Source: Reinekea forsetii
GTDB lineage: Bacteria; Pseudomonadota; Gammaproteobacteria; Pseudomonadales; Natronospirillaceae
Direction of reading: 5' to 3'
DNA: 64,000 nucleotides
Assembly: GCF_002795845.1 (NCBI RefSeq)
Contig: NZ_CP011797.1
Span: forward strand, 829,501 to 893,500
The notes under the pieces were generated by a model that saw only the letters and a program-made list of their open reading frames with translations, did no database searches and was not told the origin of the DNA. Positions 1 through 7,962 of this stretch are shown one piece after another; position 1 is the stretch's first letter, and every line of letters begins with the position of its first letter. The position numbers and the translations under genes are program-made.

Positions 1-2
1 CC

Positions 3-833
3 GACCAGCTGGTACCACTGACTCGACACGATTTGGACCTGACCGATCTCGACCAACTGCGCGCCGCCTTTGACCAGCATCGTCCCGATATGGTCATCAA
101 CGCCGCCGCCTATAACGCGGTAGATCTGGCTGAAACCGAGGCCGAGCCTGCTCACCGGGTGAATGCCCAAGGCCCGGGTCGACTGGCGGAACTGTGCTTG
201 CACACCGACACCGACCTGATACATTTTTCCACCGACTATGTCTTCGACGGTCAACCCCTCACCGGACCGGCGCCCTATAAAGAACAAGCGGCTCCGCATC
301 CACTATCGGTCTATGGCGCCAGTAAGTTGGCCGGCGAGCAGGTGGTGTTAGCCTCTGCCTGCCGCGTCACCATGATTCGGACCTCATGGTTGTTCAGCGA
401 ATACGGCACTAACTTTGTCAAGACGATGCTGCGGCTAGCCAATGCAGCCGAACCCATTCAAGTGGTCACCGATCAACGGGGCTGCCCGACCTATGCCGGC
501 GATTTGGCTCAGGTGGTCAAGCGGCTTGTGGCCTGGGACCCCTCGGTTGCCGGCCCAAGGCCGACCGGTCTGTTTCACTATGCCGGGAATTCGGTGCTCA
601 GTTGGTACGACTTTGCCCAAGCCATAGTAGCCAGCGCAATTGCGCACGGACTGCTGCGGCAGCGGCCCACGCTTGTGCCCATCAAAGCCGCCGAGTTCCA
701 GAGTCCAGCCTTACGGCCGGCCTATTCCGCCTTGGACAGTTCATTATTGACCCAGCAGTTGGGTGTGCCTGCGTCGGACTGGCAGCGCGCACTGCTGTTG
801 GTCCTAGCCCGGTTAAAGGCGGATGGTCGCTAA
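3..833 (+). CDS. rfbD: dTDP-4-dehydrorhamnose reductase, 5' end cut by window
   Basis: Reduces dTDP-4-keto-L-rhamnose to dTDP-L-rhamnose with NAD(P)H, the last step of the nucleotide sugar used for O-antigen or other surface glycans; cytoplasmic. The frame is open from base 3, so the Rossmann GxxGxxG start lies outside the window. Visible family marks are VINAAAYNAVDLAE, the FSTDYVFDG segment, the catalytic YGASK (Tyr-x3-Lys) and a late RPAYSALDSS block typical of RmlD. About 277 residues remain of a family usually near 290-300, so little is missing. The other rml genes would be expected upstream, out of view. No strong terminator follows; a palindrome and a promoter for the next gene lie in the gap. 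Confidence 0.93.
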   Translation, partial: DQLVPLTRHDLDLTDLDQLRAAFDQHRPDMVINAAAYNAVDLAETEAEPAHRVNAQGPGRLAELCLHTDTDLIHFSTDYVFDGQPLTGPAPYKEQAAPHPLSVYGASKLAGEQVVLASACRVTMIRTSWLFSEYGTNFVKTMLRLANAAEPIQVVTDQRGCPTYAGDLAQVVKRLVAWDPSVAGPRPTGLFHYAGNSVLSWYDFAQAIVASAIAHGLLRQRPTLVPIKAAEFQSPALRPAYSALDSSLLTQQLGVPASDWQRALLLVLARLKADGR

Positions 834-909
834 GTTTCAAGTTGCGTTGCTTGTAAAACGGGTTAGATGCCCGTGGTAGAGCTTGAGCCGCTCGATGATA
901 GCGAATTTT

Positions 910-923
910 AGCTATTAATAGCT
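910..923. repeat. 14-bp perfect palindrome AGCTATTAATAGCT
   Basis: A perfect dyad, AGCTATT/AATAGCT, lies in the gap between rfbD and the pseudouridine synthase gene, about 20 bases before the predicted -35 box. A second short palindrome, agaggcc-t-ggcctct, sits at 930-944. Neither is followed by a T-run, so they may be operator-like rather than terminators. Function is unknown. Confidence 0.35.
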
Positions 924-943
924 CGATCCAGAGGCCTGGCCTC

Positions 944-972
944 TTAATAAATAACGACGGCAAGGCTATACT
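944..972 (+). promoter_or_regulatory. Sigma70-like promoter for the pseudouridine synthase-cupin gene
   Basis: TTAATA (944-949), 17 bases, then TATACT (967-972). The predicted transcript would start near 979. That is downstream of the ATG at 973, so this promoter supports use of the later ATG at 1054. Confidence 0.45.
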
Positions 973-1053
973 GTGGGCCCTTGGGTTGAGTACCCTTCGG
1001 ATTCCTTGCCCCATACACATCGGGCCCACCGCGCCAAAAGGTATAAAGCGAAA

Positions 1054-2652
1054 ATGGATGTCACCTTTAACGCCGTTGTTAGTCATCAGGGCGACGGCTT
1101 GAGCCTATACGCCTACCTTGATGGCTACTTTCCCTTTATCGACAACAACGATTGGGCCGCGCGGCTGGTAGCTGATACCACCCTGGTCGATGATTCGGTG
1201 ATGGTTGGTAATCCGCAGCTGCGCCTTGGCCAGCAGCTCAGTTTTTGCCTTAATCACTACAGTGAGGAGGCGGTGGATATTGGCTGGCAGCTGCTCTGGC
1301 AGAACGATGCGTTCTTTGCCGTGCACAAGCCGGCTAACCTGCCGGTGCACCGCACCACACGAAATGTCTACAACACCTTGACGGCGTTAGTCCGGCGCAC
1401 GAGCGATTGGCCCGAGGCGCAGCTATTGCACCGGCTCGACCAGGAAACGGCCGGCATTGTATTGTTCGCGAAAAACAACGATCAGGCGAAGCTCTGGCAA
1501 CCGAAATTTCACACCCTGGTGACGCAAAAAATCTACCAAGCCATCGTCTATGGCACACCCGATTGGACCGAGCTGGAGGTCAATAATAAATTGGCCGTTC
1601 GGGGCGACAGTCCGATCCGTTGTCAGATGCATGTCTGCCGCGCGGATGAAAAGGGTAAGGCTAGCACCACCCGATTTCGGGTTGTACAGCGCATGGCCGG
1701 TTACAGTCTGATCGAATGTGAACTAGTCACCGGGCGCAAGCATCAGATCCGCGCGCATTTGGCGCATTTGGGCCACGCCATCGTCGGCGACAAGATTTAC
1801 GCTCATCAGGGTGAGTATTACCTGCATCGTTTGGCCGACAGCCTGACGCCGGAGCATCACCAGCAATTGCTGAGCCCGCACCAACTGTTGCTGGCGCATC
1901 GTGTTACCCTGCAGCAGAGCGATGACCAGCAAACGGCGCCAGTGGTGATAGTGGACGATCACTATCCAATGGCCTGGCAGGCTTTTCTGGCCGGCTTGCT
2001 TGACCCCTTGCTGGTTTTAACCCAAACCCACTCTAATAATTCAAAGGACCTCGGCATGACCAACCCAAGCCCATCGGCAGCGGATTTTTTTGATGTAAAT
2101 TTCGCTGCCCTAGCGGCAAATCCGGATCTGTCCGGTCTGGCTGAGGGCTTGGCTGAATTTGGCCGAATTGATTCTCAAGCTAGTTTTAACGCCTTTTGCC
2201 GTGCCAGCTGTACGCTGTGGCGGAACCAGGTTGCTCACCAGGACGGGGCTCCGAAGGCCCAGTTCGATGAGCTGCAAGCGCGTATTGCCGAGGGTGCCGT
2301 GACCGATAGCGTTATTGCCACGCCGTGGGGCGGGGTGGTGATCACTCGGCTCGCGCCGCCGACAGTTGAAAAGTATTTAGTGGTGCAGCGCGGCGGCTAC
2401 CTGGCGCTGGAAACACACAGCGTAAAACAAGAGCAAATTGAGGTCATTGAAGGGCGAGGTTTACTGTTGGTGGGTGAGCTGGGCGAGACAGAGCTGCGGG
2501 TCCATGCATTGGCACCCGGGGACCGATATGCCTTTGTGCCCGGTATGGAGCACTGCCTGATCGGAACCGAAGATTTACTGATTTTTGAACGTTCGAACGA
2601 CCCCAAGGGCATGGATCAAGATTTGATTTTTCTCTATACCCCTGAGGCCTGA
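1054..2652 (+). CDS. RluA-family pseudouridine synthase fused to a C-terminal cupin domain
   Basis: The N-terminal part, through about base 2010, is an RluA-type RNA pseudouridine synthase. It has VHKPANLPVHRT, the catalytic HRLDQETAG (Asp129 from this start) and the GRKHQIRAHLAHLGHAIVGD segment. The C-terminal ~200 residues, from ATG 2056, resemble a small cupin protein with an LALETHSVKQEQIEVIEG core and late FVPGMEHCL. The two are joined in frame, yet an AAGGA Shine-Dalgarno motif stands just before the in-frame internal ATG at 2056, and TAATAA lies one frame over at 2034-2039. They may be a true fusion, a stop-loss fusion or two genes. The start at 1054 is preferred over 973 because of promoter position and an AAAAGG motif. 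The target uridine is unknown. Confidence 0.85.
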   Translation: MDVTFNAVVSHQGDGLSLYAYLDGYFPFIDNNDWAARLVADTTLVDDSVMVGNPQLRLGQQLSFCLNHYSEEAVDIGWQLLWQNDAFFAVHKPANLPVHRTTRNVYNTLTALVRRTSDWPEAQLLHRLDQETAGIVLFAKNNDQAKLWQPKFHTLVTQKIYQAIVYGTPDWTELEVNNKLAVRGDSPIRCQMHVCRADEKGKASTTRFRVVQRMAGYSLIECELVTGRKHQIRAHLAHLGHAIVGDKIYAHQGEYYLHRLADSLTPEHHQQLLSPHQLLLAHRVTLQQSDDQQTAPVVIVDDHYPMAWQAFLAGLLDPLLVLTQTHSNNSKDLGMTNPSPSAADFFDVNFAALAANPDLSGLAEGLAEFGRIDSQASFNAFCRASCTLWRNQVAHQDGAPKAQFDELQARIAEGAVTDSVIATPWGGVVITRLAPPTVEKYLVVQRGGYLALETHSVKQEQIEVIEGRGLLLVGELGETELRVHALAPGDRYAFVPGMEHCLIGTEDLLIFERSNDPKGMDQDLIFLYTPEA

Positions 2653-2661
2653 TGGCCCTCG

Positions 2662-5600
2662 CTATTCCGCGATCGTGAGCAGTTCGGCATTGCCACCGCT
2701 GGCGGTGGTGTCAATCGAGACGTGGCGTTCGATCACCAGACTCGATAAACGCACCGGCACTGTCAACAACGGCAGCAGCGCACCGGCCCGTTGTGCCAAG
2801 GCTTGGCGCAGGCTGCGTTGAATCGGTTCCGCCTGATTCGACAACAGACCCACAAAACCCGTTAAGCTCGCCAGATCGTTAGGCGCCAATTGGCCCACCA
2901 GAGCAAGTGCACTGCCGTCGGTTAGGCTGGCATTGAGCCAATCGGGCACACCCAGATCGGGACCGATCAGTAAGGCCCGGCCCTTAGCCGCGCGAACCGC
3001 CTCATACTGCTGTTGCAACGTTTGGGCATCGGGGCCGAGGCAGATAAAGACTCCTCGACTCCACAGAGTCAGGCGGTTGCTTTCGCCGGTCGGTCCGGGC
3101 AGATTGATCGGCTCTGCAACGATTTCGGCCGAAGCCGGTGTCAAGGCTGTTAAAGCCTGTTGCACCAAAACCGCCGGCAAGTGGTTCAGGTCGTTGGCTG
3201 TTTGCGCGCCGAACACTCGGCTGGGCTGGGCAAAGGTTGCTAAATAGTGTGGCCCGCCCGCCTTGGGGCCTGTGCCGCTGAGACCCTCGCCGCCAAAGGG
3301 TTGGCTGCCGACCACGGCGCCAATCTGATTGCGGTTAATATAGGTGTTGCCAACATGTATGCTTCGGCAGGTCTGGGCGATGCGTTGCTCGATGCGCGAA
3401 TGCAGGCAAAAGGTTAAACCATAGCCGCTGGCATTAATTGCATCGATGATCGAGCCATAGTCTTCCGCCTTAAAACGCGCGACATGCACTACTGGTCCGA
3501 AGATTTCCTCACCCAGATCGGCGATGCCGCTAACCCTAATCAGCGCCGGACCAACAAAATAACCGCCACTCGGCGCTCGCAATTGCTTAATAAGATTGCC
3601 AGCACTTTTTTGTTGGTCGATATAGTTTTGGACCTTGTTTTGCGCTGCGGCGTCGATCAGGGGGCCGATGTCGGTGGTGGTCTGCCAGCAGTCATCCAGG
3701 ATTAACAGGTCCATCGCACCGGCCAGCATCGGAATGACCTTATCGGCAATATCTTCTTGGATATAGAGTATGCGCAAGGCCGAGCAGCGTTGCCCCGCGG
3801 ATTGGAAGCCAGACGCGACTATATCGCGCACCGCCTGTTCCGGCAGGGCTGTGGAGTCGACAATCATGGCATTGAGTCCGCCGGTTTCGGCTACCAACGG
3901 TGTGCTCGTGTCCAAGTGGGCGGCGATGTTTTTGTGGATAATTTGCGCCGTGCCGGTTGAGCCAGTAAAGCAGACGCCCTTAATGCGCGCATCACTGAGC
4001 AGGCGGGTGCCGATCTCAACGCCAGAGCCTGGCAACAAGACCAGGTTGTCGCGCGCGATGCCGGCGTCGTACATCAGTTCGACGGCACGCGCTGCTATCA
4101 GCGGCGTCTGTTCGGCCGGCTTGGCAATAACCCTATTGCCCATGGCGAGCGCGGCGGCAACCTGGCCGACGAAGATTGCCAGGGGGAAGTTCCACGGCGA
4201 GATGCACACCACCAAACCCAGCCCTGCATCGTTCGTTTGCAGCTCGGCCTGATCAGCGTAGTAGCGCAAGAAATCGATGGCTTCGCGTACCTCACCGACC
4301 GCATCGGCCAGGGTTTTACCCGCTTCACGCGCGAGCAAAGCAAAGAGTTCCGGGTAGTGGCTTTCGAACAGATCCGCTGTGATGCGCAAAGCTTGTAGCC
4401 GATCTGCCTTGGCCATCGGACTGGCCTTTTCGAGCAAGTCTAAGGCCGCATCGACTTGATGTTTAGTGGCATCGCTGACCCGACCGACCGCTTGGGTTAG
4501 ATTAGCCGGGTTGAAGCGCAGCTGTGCGGTTGGATCGGACGGAGCGTTGGGCAAGGTAGCAGCAGCCTGCCACAAGTGGTCGGCCCAGAGCGCACGTTGG
4601 CTATTGAGTGTGTCTAGTGCCAGCACATCGTTGAGATCGACACCGAGGGAGTTGGCGCGCGAGGTGCCAAAGAGCCCAACGGGCGAACGGACGGCGCGAT
4701 GCTGGCCTTGATTGATCAGGCGGGGCAGGGCGTCAAAGGGGTCCTGCGCCAACTCGGCCGCGGGCACATTGGCATCACCGATCTGATTGACGAAGGAGCT
4801 GTTAGCCCCGTTCTCAAGCAGGCGACGCACCAGATAGGCCAGCAGTTCTTCATGACTGCCCACCGGGGCATAGATTCGGCAGCGAGTCCGGGCCTGTTTG
4901 CGGACGATGGCGTGCAGGTTTTCACCCATGCCGTGCAACCGTTGGAACTCATAGCGTGCCCCTGCTGGGGCCAATTCGAGGACCGCCGCCAGGGTGTGGG
5001 CATTATGGGTGGCAAATTGCGGGTAGAGTTGATCGCTCAGCTCAAATAACTGTTTGGCACAGCTGATATAGGCCAGGTCGGTTGCGGTCTTGCGGGTAAA
5101 GAGTGGGAAGCCGGCCAAGCCGAGCACTTGAGCGCGTTTGATCTCAGCATCCCAATAGGCGCCCTTAACCAAGCGCACCATAAGCCGACGATCGAGTCGC
5201 AAGGCAACGGCATGGAGCCAATCGATAACCGCGCTGGCGCGTTTGTTGTAGGCCTGAACCACGACACCGAAGCCATCCCAACCGGCCAGCTCTGGGTCTG
5301 CCAAGACGGCTTCAATTACATCCAAAGACAGATCGAGGCGATCTGATTCCTCGGCGTCGATATTAAAGCCCATATTGACGGCCCGTGCCAGACGGGCCAA
5401 GGTGCGCGTGCGCTCGACCAGAATCGTCATTACTTGGGGTTTTTGTAAGGGTTCATAACGGGCGTAGAGGGCCGATAACTTAACTGAGATGCCCGGGTTG
5501 TCTTCGATCAGCGACGAATGGCATTGACCGGCCAGGTTGTCGATGGCATTGCGATAGGCGGTAAAATACCGCAGCGCATCGGCCTCGCTTTTGGCGGCCT

Positions 5601-6210
5601 CACCGAGCATGTCGAATGAGTAGGTGTAACCCTGCTTCTGCCAGCTTTTCCCCTGTTTGATCGCTGCAGCCATGGTTTGGCCGAGCACGAACTGCCGGCC
5701 CAGTTCCTTCATCGCCAAGGCGACCGCGCGACGCACGACCGGCTCACCCAGCTTCTTCACGGTTTGACGGATAACCTTGGTAATCGGCTGATCGGTCGAT
5801 TTTAATATTTCAGAGGTGGCCCACAGACCCAGGGTGGAGGCGTTAACCAGTGCAGACGTGGCTGCACCGACGTGGCTGCGCCACGCATAGGGGGAAATTT
5901 TGTCATCAATTAAAGCCGATACGGTGGCCGCATCGGGCACCCGCAAGAGGGCCTCGGCCAGGCACATCAGGGCGACCCCTTCCTCGGTGGTCAGGCCGTA
6001 TTGCGCCATAAAGGCTTCCATCAAGTTGCTGTTCTTGGCCCGTCGCACCGCCTCGATCCAGGTTGTGGCCTGTTGCACCATCCGCGCCCGCTGCGCCGTA
6101 TCGATTGCGGCGCGCATACTTAAGTCTAGTAAACACTGGCTTTCCGGAGCCAACACCTGCTGACGTAAACGATTGCGGATCTCAACTTCTGGGCTGTGGG
6201 CGATGGTCAT
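2662..6210 (-). CDS. putA: Bifunctional proline dehydrogenase / glutamate-semialdehyde dehydrogenase PutA
   Basis: Oxidises proline to glutamate in two channelled steps, FAD-dependent proline dehydrogenase and then NAD-dependent L-glutamate-gamma-semialdehyde dehydrogenase, at the inner membrane face. The 1182-residue protein shows a helical arm, a PRODH barrel (NMGFNIDAEE, RLVKGAYWDAEIKRAQ, ATHNAHTLA) and an aldehyde dehydrogenase domain (VCISPWNFPLAIF, VAETGGLNAMIVD, catalytic Cys near residue 809 in GQRCSALR). A C-terminal ALDH-like tail follows. The N-terminal ribbon-helix-helix repressor domain of the E. coli type is absent, which makes this a type B PutA that cannot regulate itself. The divergent Lrp-type gene is the expected regulator. 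It converges on the pseudouridine synthase gene with a gap of only nine bases. Confidence 0.97.
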   Translation of the reverse strand: MTIAHSPEVEIRNRLRQQVLAPESQCLLDLSMRAAIDTAQRARMVQQATTWIEAVRRAKNSNLMEAFMAQYGLTTEEGVALMCLAEALLRVPDAATVSALIDDKISPYAWRSHVGAATSALVNASTLGLWATSEILKSTDQPITKVIRQTVKKLGEPVVRRAVALAMKELGRQFVLGQTMAAAIKQGKSWQKQGYTYSFDMLGEAAKSEADALRYFTAYRNAIDNLAGQCHSSLIEDNPGISVKLSALYARYEPLQKPQVMTILVERTRTLARLARAVNMGFNIDAEESDRLDLSLDVIEAVLADPELAGWDGFGVVVQAYNKRASAVIDWLHAVALRLDRRLMVRLVKGAYWDAEIKRAQVLGLAGFPLFTRKTATDLAYISCAKQLFELSDQLYPQFATHNAHTLAAVLELAPAGARYEFQRLHGMGENLHAIVRKQARTRCRIYAPVGSHEELLAYLVRRLLENGANSSFVNQIGDANVPAAELAQDPFDALPRLINQGQHRAVRSPVGLFGTSRANSLGVDLNDVLALDTLNSQRALWADHLWQAAATLPNAPSDPTAQLRFNPANLTQAVGRVSDATKHQVDAALDLLEKASPMAKADRLQALRITADLFESHYPELFALLAREAGKTLADAVGEVREAIDFLRYYADQAELQTNDAGLGLVVCISPWNFPLAIFVGQVAAALAMGNRVIAKPAEQTPLIAARAVELMYDAGIARDNLVLLPGSGVEIGTRLLSDARIKGVCFTGSTGTAQIIHKNIAAHLDTSTPLVAETGGLNAMIVDSTALPEQAVRDIVASGFQSAGQRCSALRILYIQEDIADKVIPMLAGAMDLLILDDCWQTTTDIGPLIDAAAQNKVQNYIDQQKSAGNLIKQLRAPSGGYFVGPALIRVSGIADLGEEIFGPVVHVARFKAEDYGSIIDAINASGYGLTFCLHSRIEQRIAQTCRSIHVGNTYINRNQIGAVVGSQPFGGEGLSGTGPKAGGPHYLATFAQPSRVFGAQTANDLNHLPAVLVQQALTALTPASAEIVAEPINLPGPTGESNRLTLWSRGVFICLGPDAQTLQQQYEAVRAAKGRALLIGPDLGVPDWLNASLTDGSALALVGQLAPNDLASLTGFVGLLSNQAEPIQRSLRQALAQRAGALLPLLTVPVRLSSLVIERHVSIDTTASGGNAELLTIAE

Positions 6211-6303
6211 GGGCGGCTACTCTGTCGAATCGGTTAAAGGATAAATATTAGCAGGCTCCTGTCGGTTATTTTCACTGCATTTGCTGTTATGGACCAACTT
6301 ATG

Positions 6304-6326
6304 GCTTAATATGATTTGAATTAAGC
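6304..6326. promoter_or_regulatory. Palindromic operator candidate in the putA-putR divergent gap
   Basis: GCTTAAT, nine bases, ATTAAGC: perfect 7-bp arms between the two divergent starts and only a few bases before putR. Lrp/AsnC proteins bind AT-rich dyads of this kind. It is a candidate PutR site for autoregulation and putA activation; the assignment is inferred from position and symmetry. Confidence 0.5.
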
Positions 6327-6334
6327 AGCATTTA

Positions 6335-6796
6335 ATGGGTTTTTTGATGAAAAACAGTGAATTAGATCGAACTGATCGTAAGATCCTCAAGGTTCTGGCC
6401 GTCGACGGCCGAGTCTCGGTGACGGACCTGGCGCTAATGGTCGGGCTATCCAAGAGCCCCTGTGCCCAGCGCATCAAGCGATTAGAGGGCGAAGGCTACA
6501 TCAAAGGCTACAGTGCTATTGTCGACTACAACCGACTAGGACAAGCCCATGTTGTCTTTGTCGAGGTGACCTTGAGCTCGACTACCGACGCCTCCCTCAA
6601 GGCGTTTAACAAGGCAGTCATGGCCATTGCCGAAGTGGAACAGTGCCACATGATCGCGGGCGGCTTTGACTACCTATTAAAAATACGCAGCAAGGACATA
6701 GAAGACTATCGCCGTATCCTAGGTGAGCATATCTCGACGCTACCCTTTATTGGCCAGACCAGCACCTATGTGACCATGGAAACGGTGAAGGATTGA
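6335..6796 (+). CDS. putR: Lrp/AsnC-family regulator, likely proline-responsive PutR
   Basis: A 153-residue Lrp/AsnC transcription factor. The N-terminal helix-turn-helix reads LDRTDRKILKVLAVDGRVS followed by LALMVGLSKSPCAQRIKRLE. The C-terminal RAM ligand-binding domain has VEVTLSS, VEQCHMIAGGFDYLLKI and a final TSTYVTMETVKD. It is divergent from putA, the arrangement in which PutR activates putA in response to proline in many alpha- and gammaproteobacteria. Because PutA here lacks its own repressor domain, a dedicated PutR makes functional sense. Two in-frame ATGs (6335 and 6347) are possible starts; neither has a clear Shine-Dalgarno motif, and the second gives a more family-like N-terminus. 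Confidence 0.85.
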   Translation: MGFLMKNSELDRTDRKILKVLAVDGRVSVTDLALMVGLSKSPCAQRIKRLEGEGYIKGYSAIVDYNRLGQAHVVFVEVTLSSTTDASLKAFNKAVMAIAEVEQCHMIAGGFDYLLKIRSKDIEDYRRILGEHISTLPFIGQTSTYVTMETVKD

Positions 6797-7144
6797 GGTA
6801 GAAAAGCAAGCATCCGCCCGCTTATTGGCCGCTGTTCGGCCCGAGCATAATTTGCGTATGAGCCAATTAAGCAGCTACGCGACAGGTTGTGAGTCCGATC
6901 CATCCTTTGGGTCGCCAACTGCCTAGCGCGACGTAACGCTGGGTGGAATGCACCCGAACTTTCGGAAATCATCCACCCATTTTCAGATCGTTACCCGCGC
7001 TTAAGTCCCTCTTTTAAAATCCTCTATCTCGAGTATCGTGTATCCCAAGGCAGTTTTCCCCTGATGAGTGCGGCACGCCATCATCGCTAAGCTGAGCGAA
7101 TTAATTTTTTATTGGTTAGTAAACGAGTAATAGGGAGATTGACT
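6797..7144. other. Intergenic region without a recognised gene
   Basis: About 350 bases between putR and the lipoprotein gene. I see no convincing ORF, tRNA or strong rho-independent terminator. A short GGCC/GGCC stem near 6830 lacks a T-run. The last 60 bases are AT-rich and end in the AGGGAGA ribosome binding site of the next gene, so its promoter probably lies here. Confidence 0.4.
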
Positions 7145-7795
7145 ATGATTCGGATTGGAATTTTTTTGTTAGGGGTTGGGTTGCTATTAGGTTGTGATGG
7201 TCAACACCTTGACGCCGCCCAAACGTTGCCCGCACAGAAATCAGTACATGAAGTATCCATCACAGATCTTCGCCCCGCCCGCCAGAAACTCGATCAAACT
7301 CTGTCAGTCAACCTGACCGACTGCCAATATGGTTCCTACCAGTTAGCGGACCATTATAGGACGCCCGGTCGAGTTGCGATTTTAACGCGTTATCTGTCCA
7401 ATGAACTACCCGAAGCTTATCAGGGGATGGCTTTTGATCTGCACAATTTCACCATTCATATTAATAACCTGGCCCAATTAGTTGACCTTCCATCGGATGA
7501 TTATCAACCTGATGATCAGGACGGCACCGGCCTGGATAATTTTGTTGTCGGTTGTTCGCAAGATGATTTAATGGGTGGTTACAATCTGGCCGAAGTGGCC
7601 AATGCGCTGCCCCCTCTGATTGCCGTGGCCGATCTGGCGGTGGGCGATAAGGTTTTTCACGTCCGCGTTATCCGGTCTCCTGACGCCCAGTTCTGGGCGT
7701 ACAAGAATGCTCGCTGGGACGCCCTAATGAATGAGCTTGTCTTGGCCATTGGTGCGCAACTGGTTGCGGAAATCACCACCGAACCTACTATTTGA
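7145..7795 (+). CDS. Putative lipoprotein of unknown function
   Basis: Starts at ATG 7145, preceded by AGGGAGA at good spacing; an upstream in-frame start at 7112 would put 11 residues before the signal and is less likely. The N-terminus MIRIGIFLLGVGLLLGC is a clear lipoprotein signal with lipobox LLLGC, so the mature protein of about 200 residues should be anchored to a membrane from its Cys. The rest is mixed alpha/beta, acidic around residues 115-130, with two more cysteines that could form a disulfide. I do not recognise a family. Its neighbour is the large secreted sugar dehydrogenase, about 170 bases downstream, but the hairpins between them argue against tight coupling. Confidence 0.7.
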   Translation: MIRIGIFLLGVGLLLGCDGQHLDAAQTLPAQKSVHEVSITDLRPARQKLDQTLSVNLTDCQYGSYQLADHYRTPGRVAILTRYLSNELPEAYQGMAFDLHNFTIHINNLAQLVDLPSDDYQPDDQDGTGLDNFVVGCSQDDLMGGYNLAEVANALPPLIAVADLAVGDKVFHVRVIRSPDAQFWAYKNARWDALMNELVLAIGAQLVAEITTEPTI

Positions 7796-7924
7796 GGGCC
7801 CAATGACGTGACTGGAATTAGGTCGCCATGCAAAAAGATAGCCTTCCTATCTTGCAGATACATGATTTTATCAGGTAGACGGTATAAGGAAATGTTCTTG
7901 TAAATATAAATAAATAAATAAGAT

Positions 7925-7962
7925 AATAAACCTGTAAATATTTTTATATTTGGAGGTTTATT
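7925..7962 (+). promoter_or_regulatory. Hairpin burying the ribosome binding site of the sugar dehydrogenase gene
   Basis: Bases 7925-7941 pair with 7946-7962 around a TTTT loop. Sixteen of 17 positions pair, with one G-G mismatch and one G-U wobble. The TGGAGG ribosome binding site (7951-7956) lies inside the 3' arm and the arm ends immediately before the ATG at 7963. There is no T-run after it, so it is not a standard terminator. The mostly A-U stem resembles an RNA thermometer or other translational switch. Confidence 0.7.

Noticed and set aside
973-1053. Earlier ATG for the pseudouridine synthase gene
   Set aside because: The predicted promoter -10 box ends at 972, so this ATG would lie before or at the transcription start. 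The extra residues also do not look like the family.
7835-7853. Terminator for the lipoprotein gene (AAGATAG/CTATCTT hairpin)
   Set aside because: On the plus strand no T-run follows the stem; only the minus strand has Ts, where no gene needs ending.
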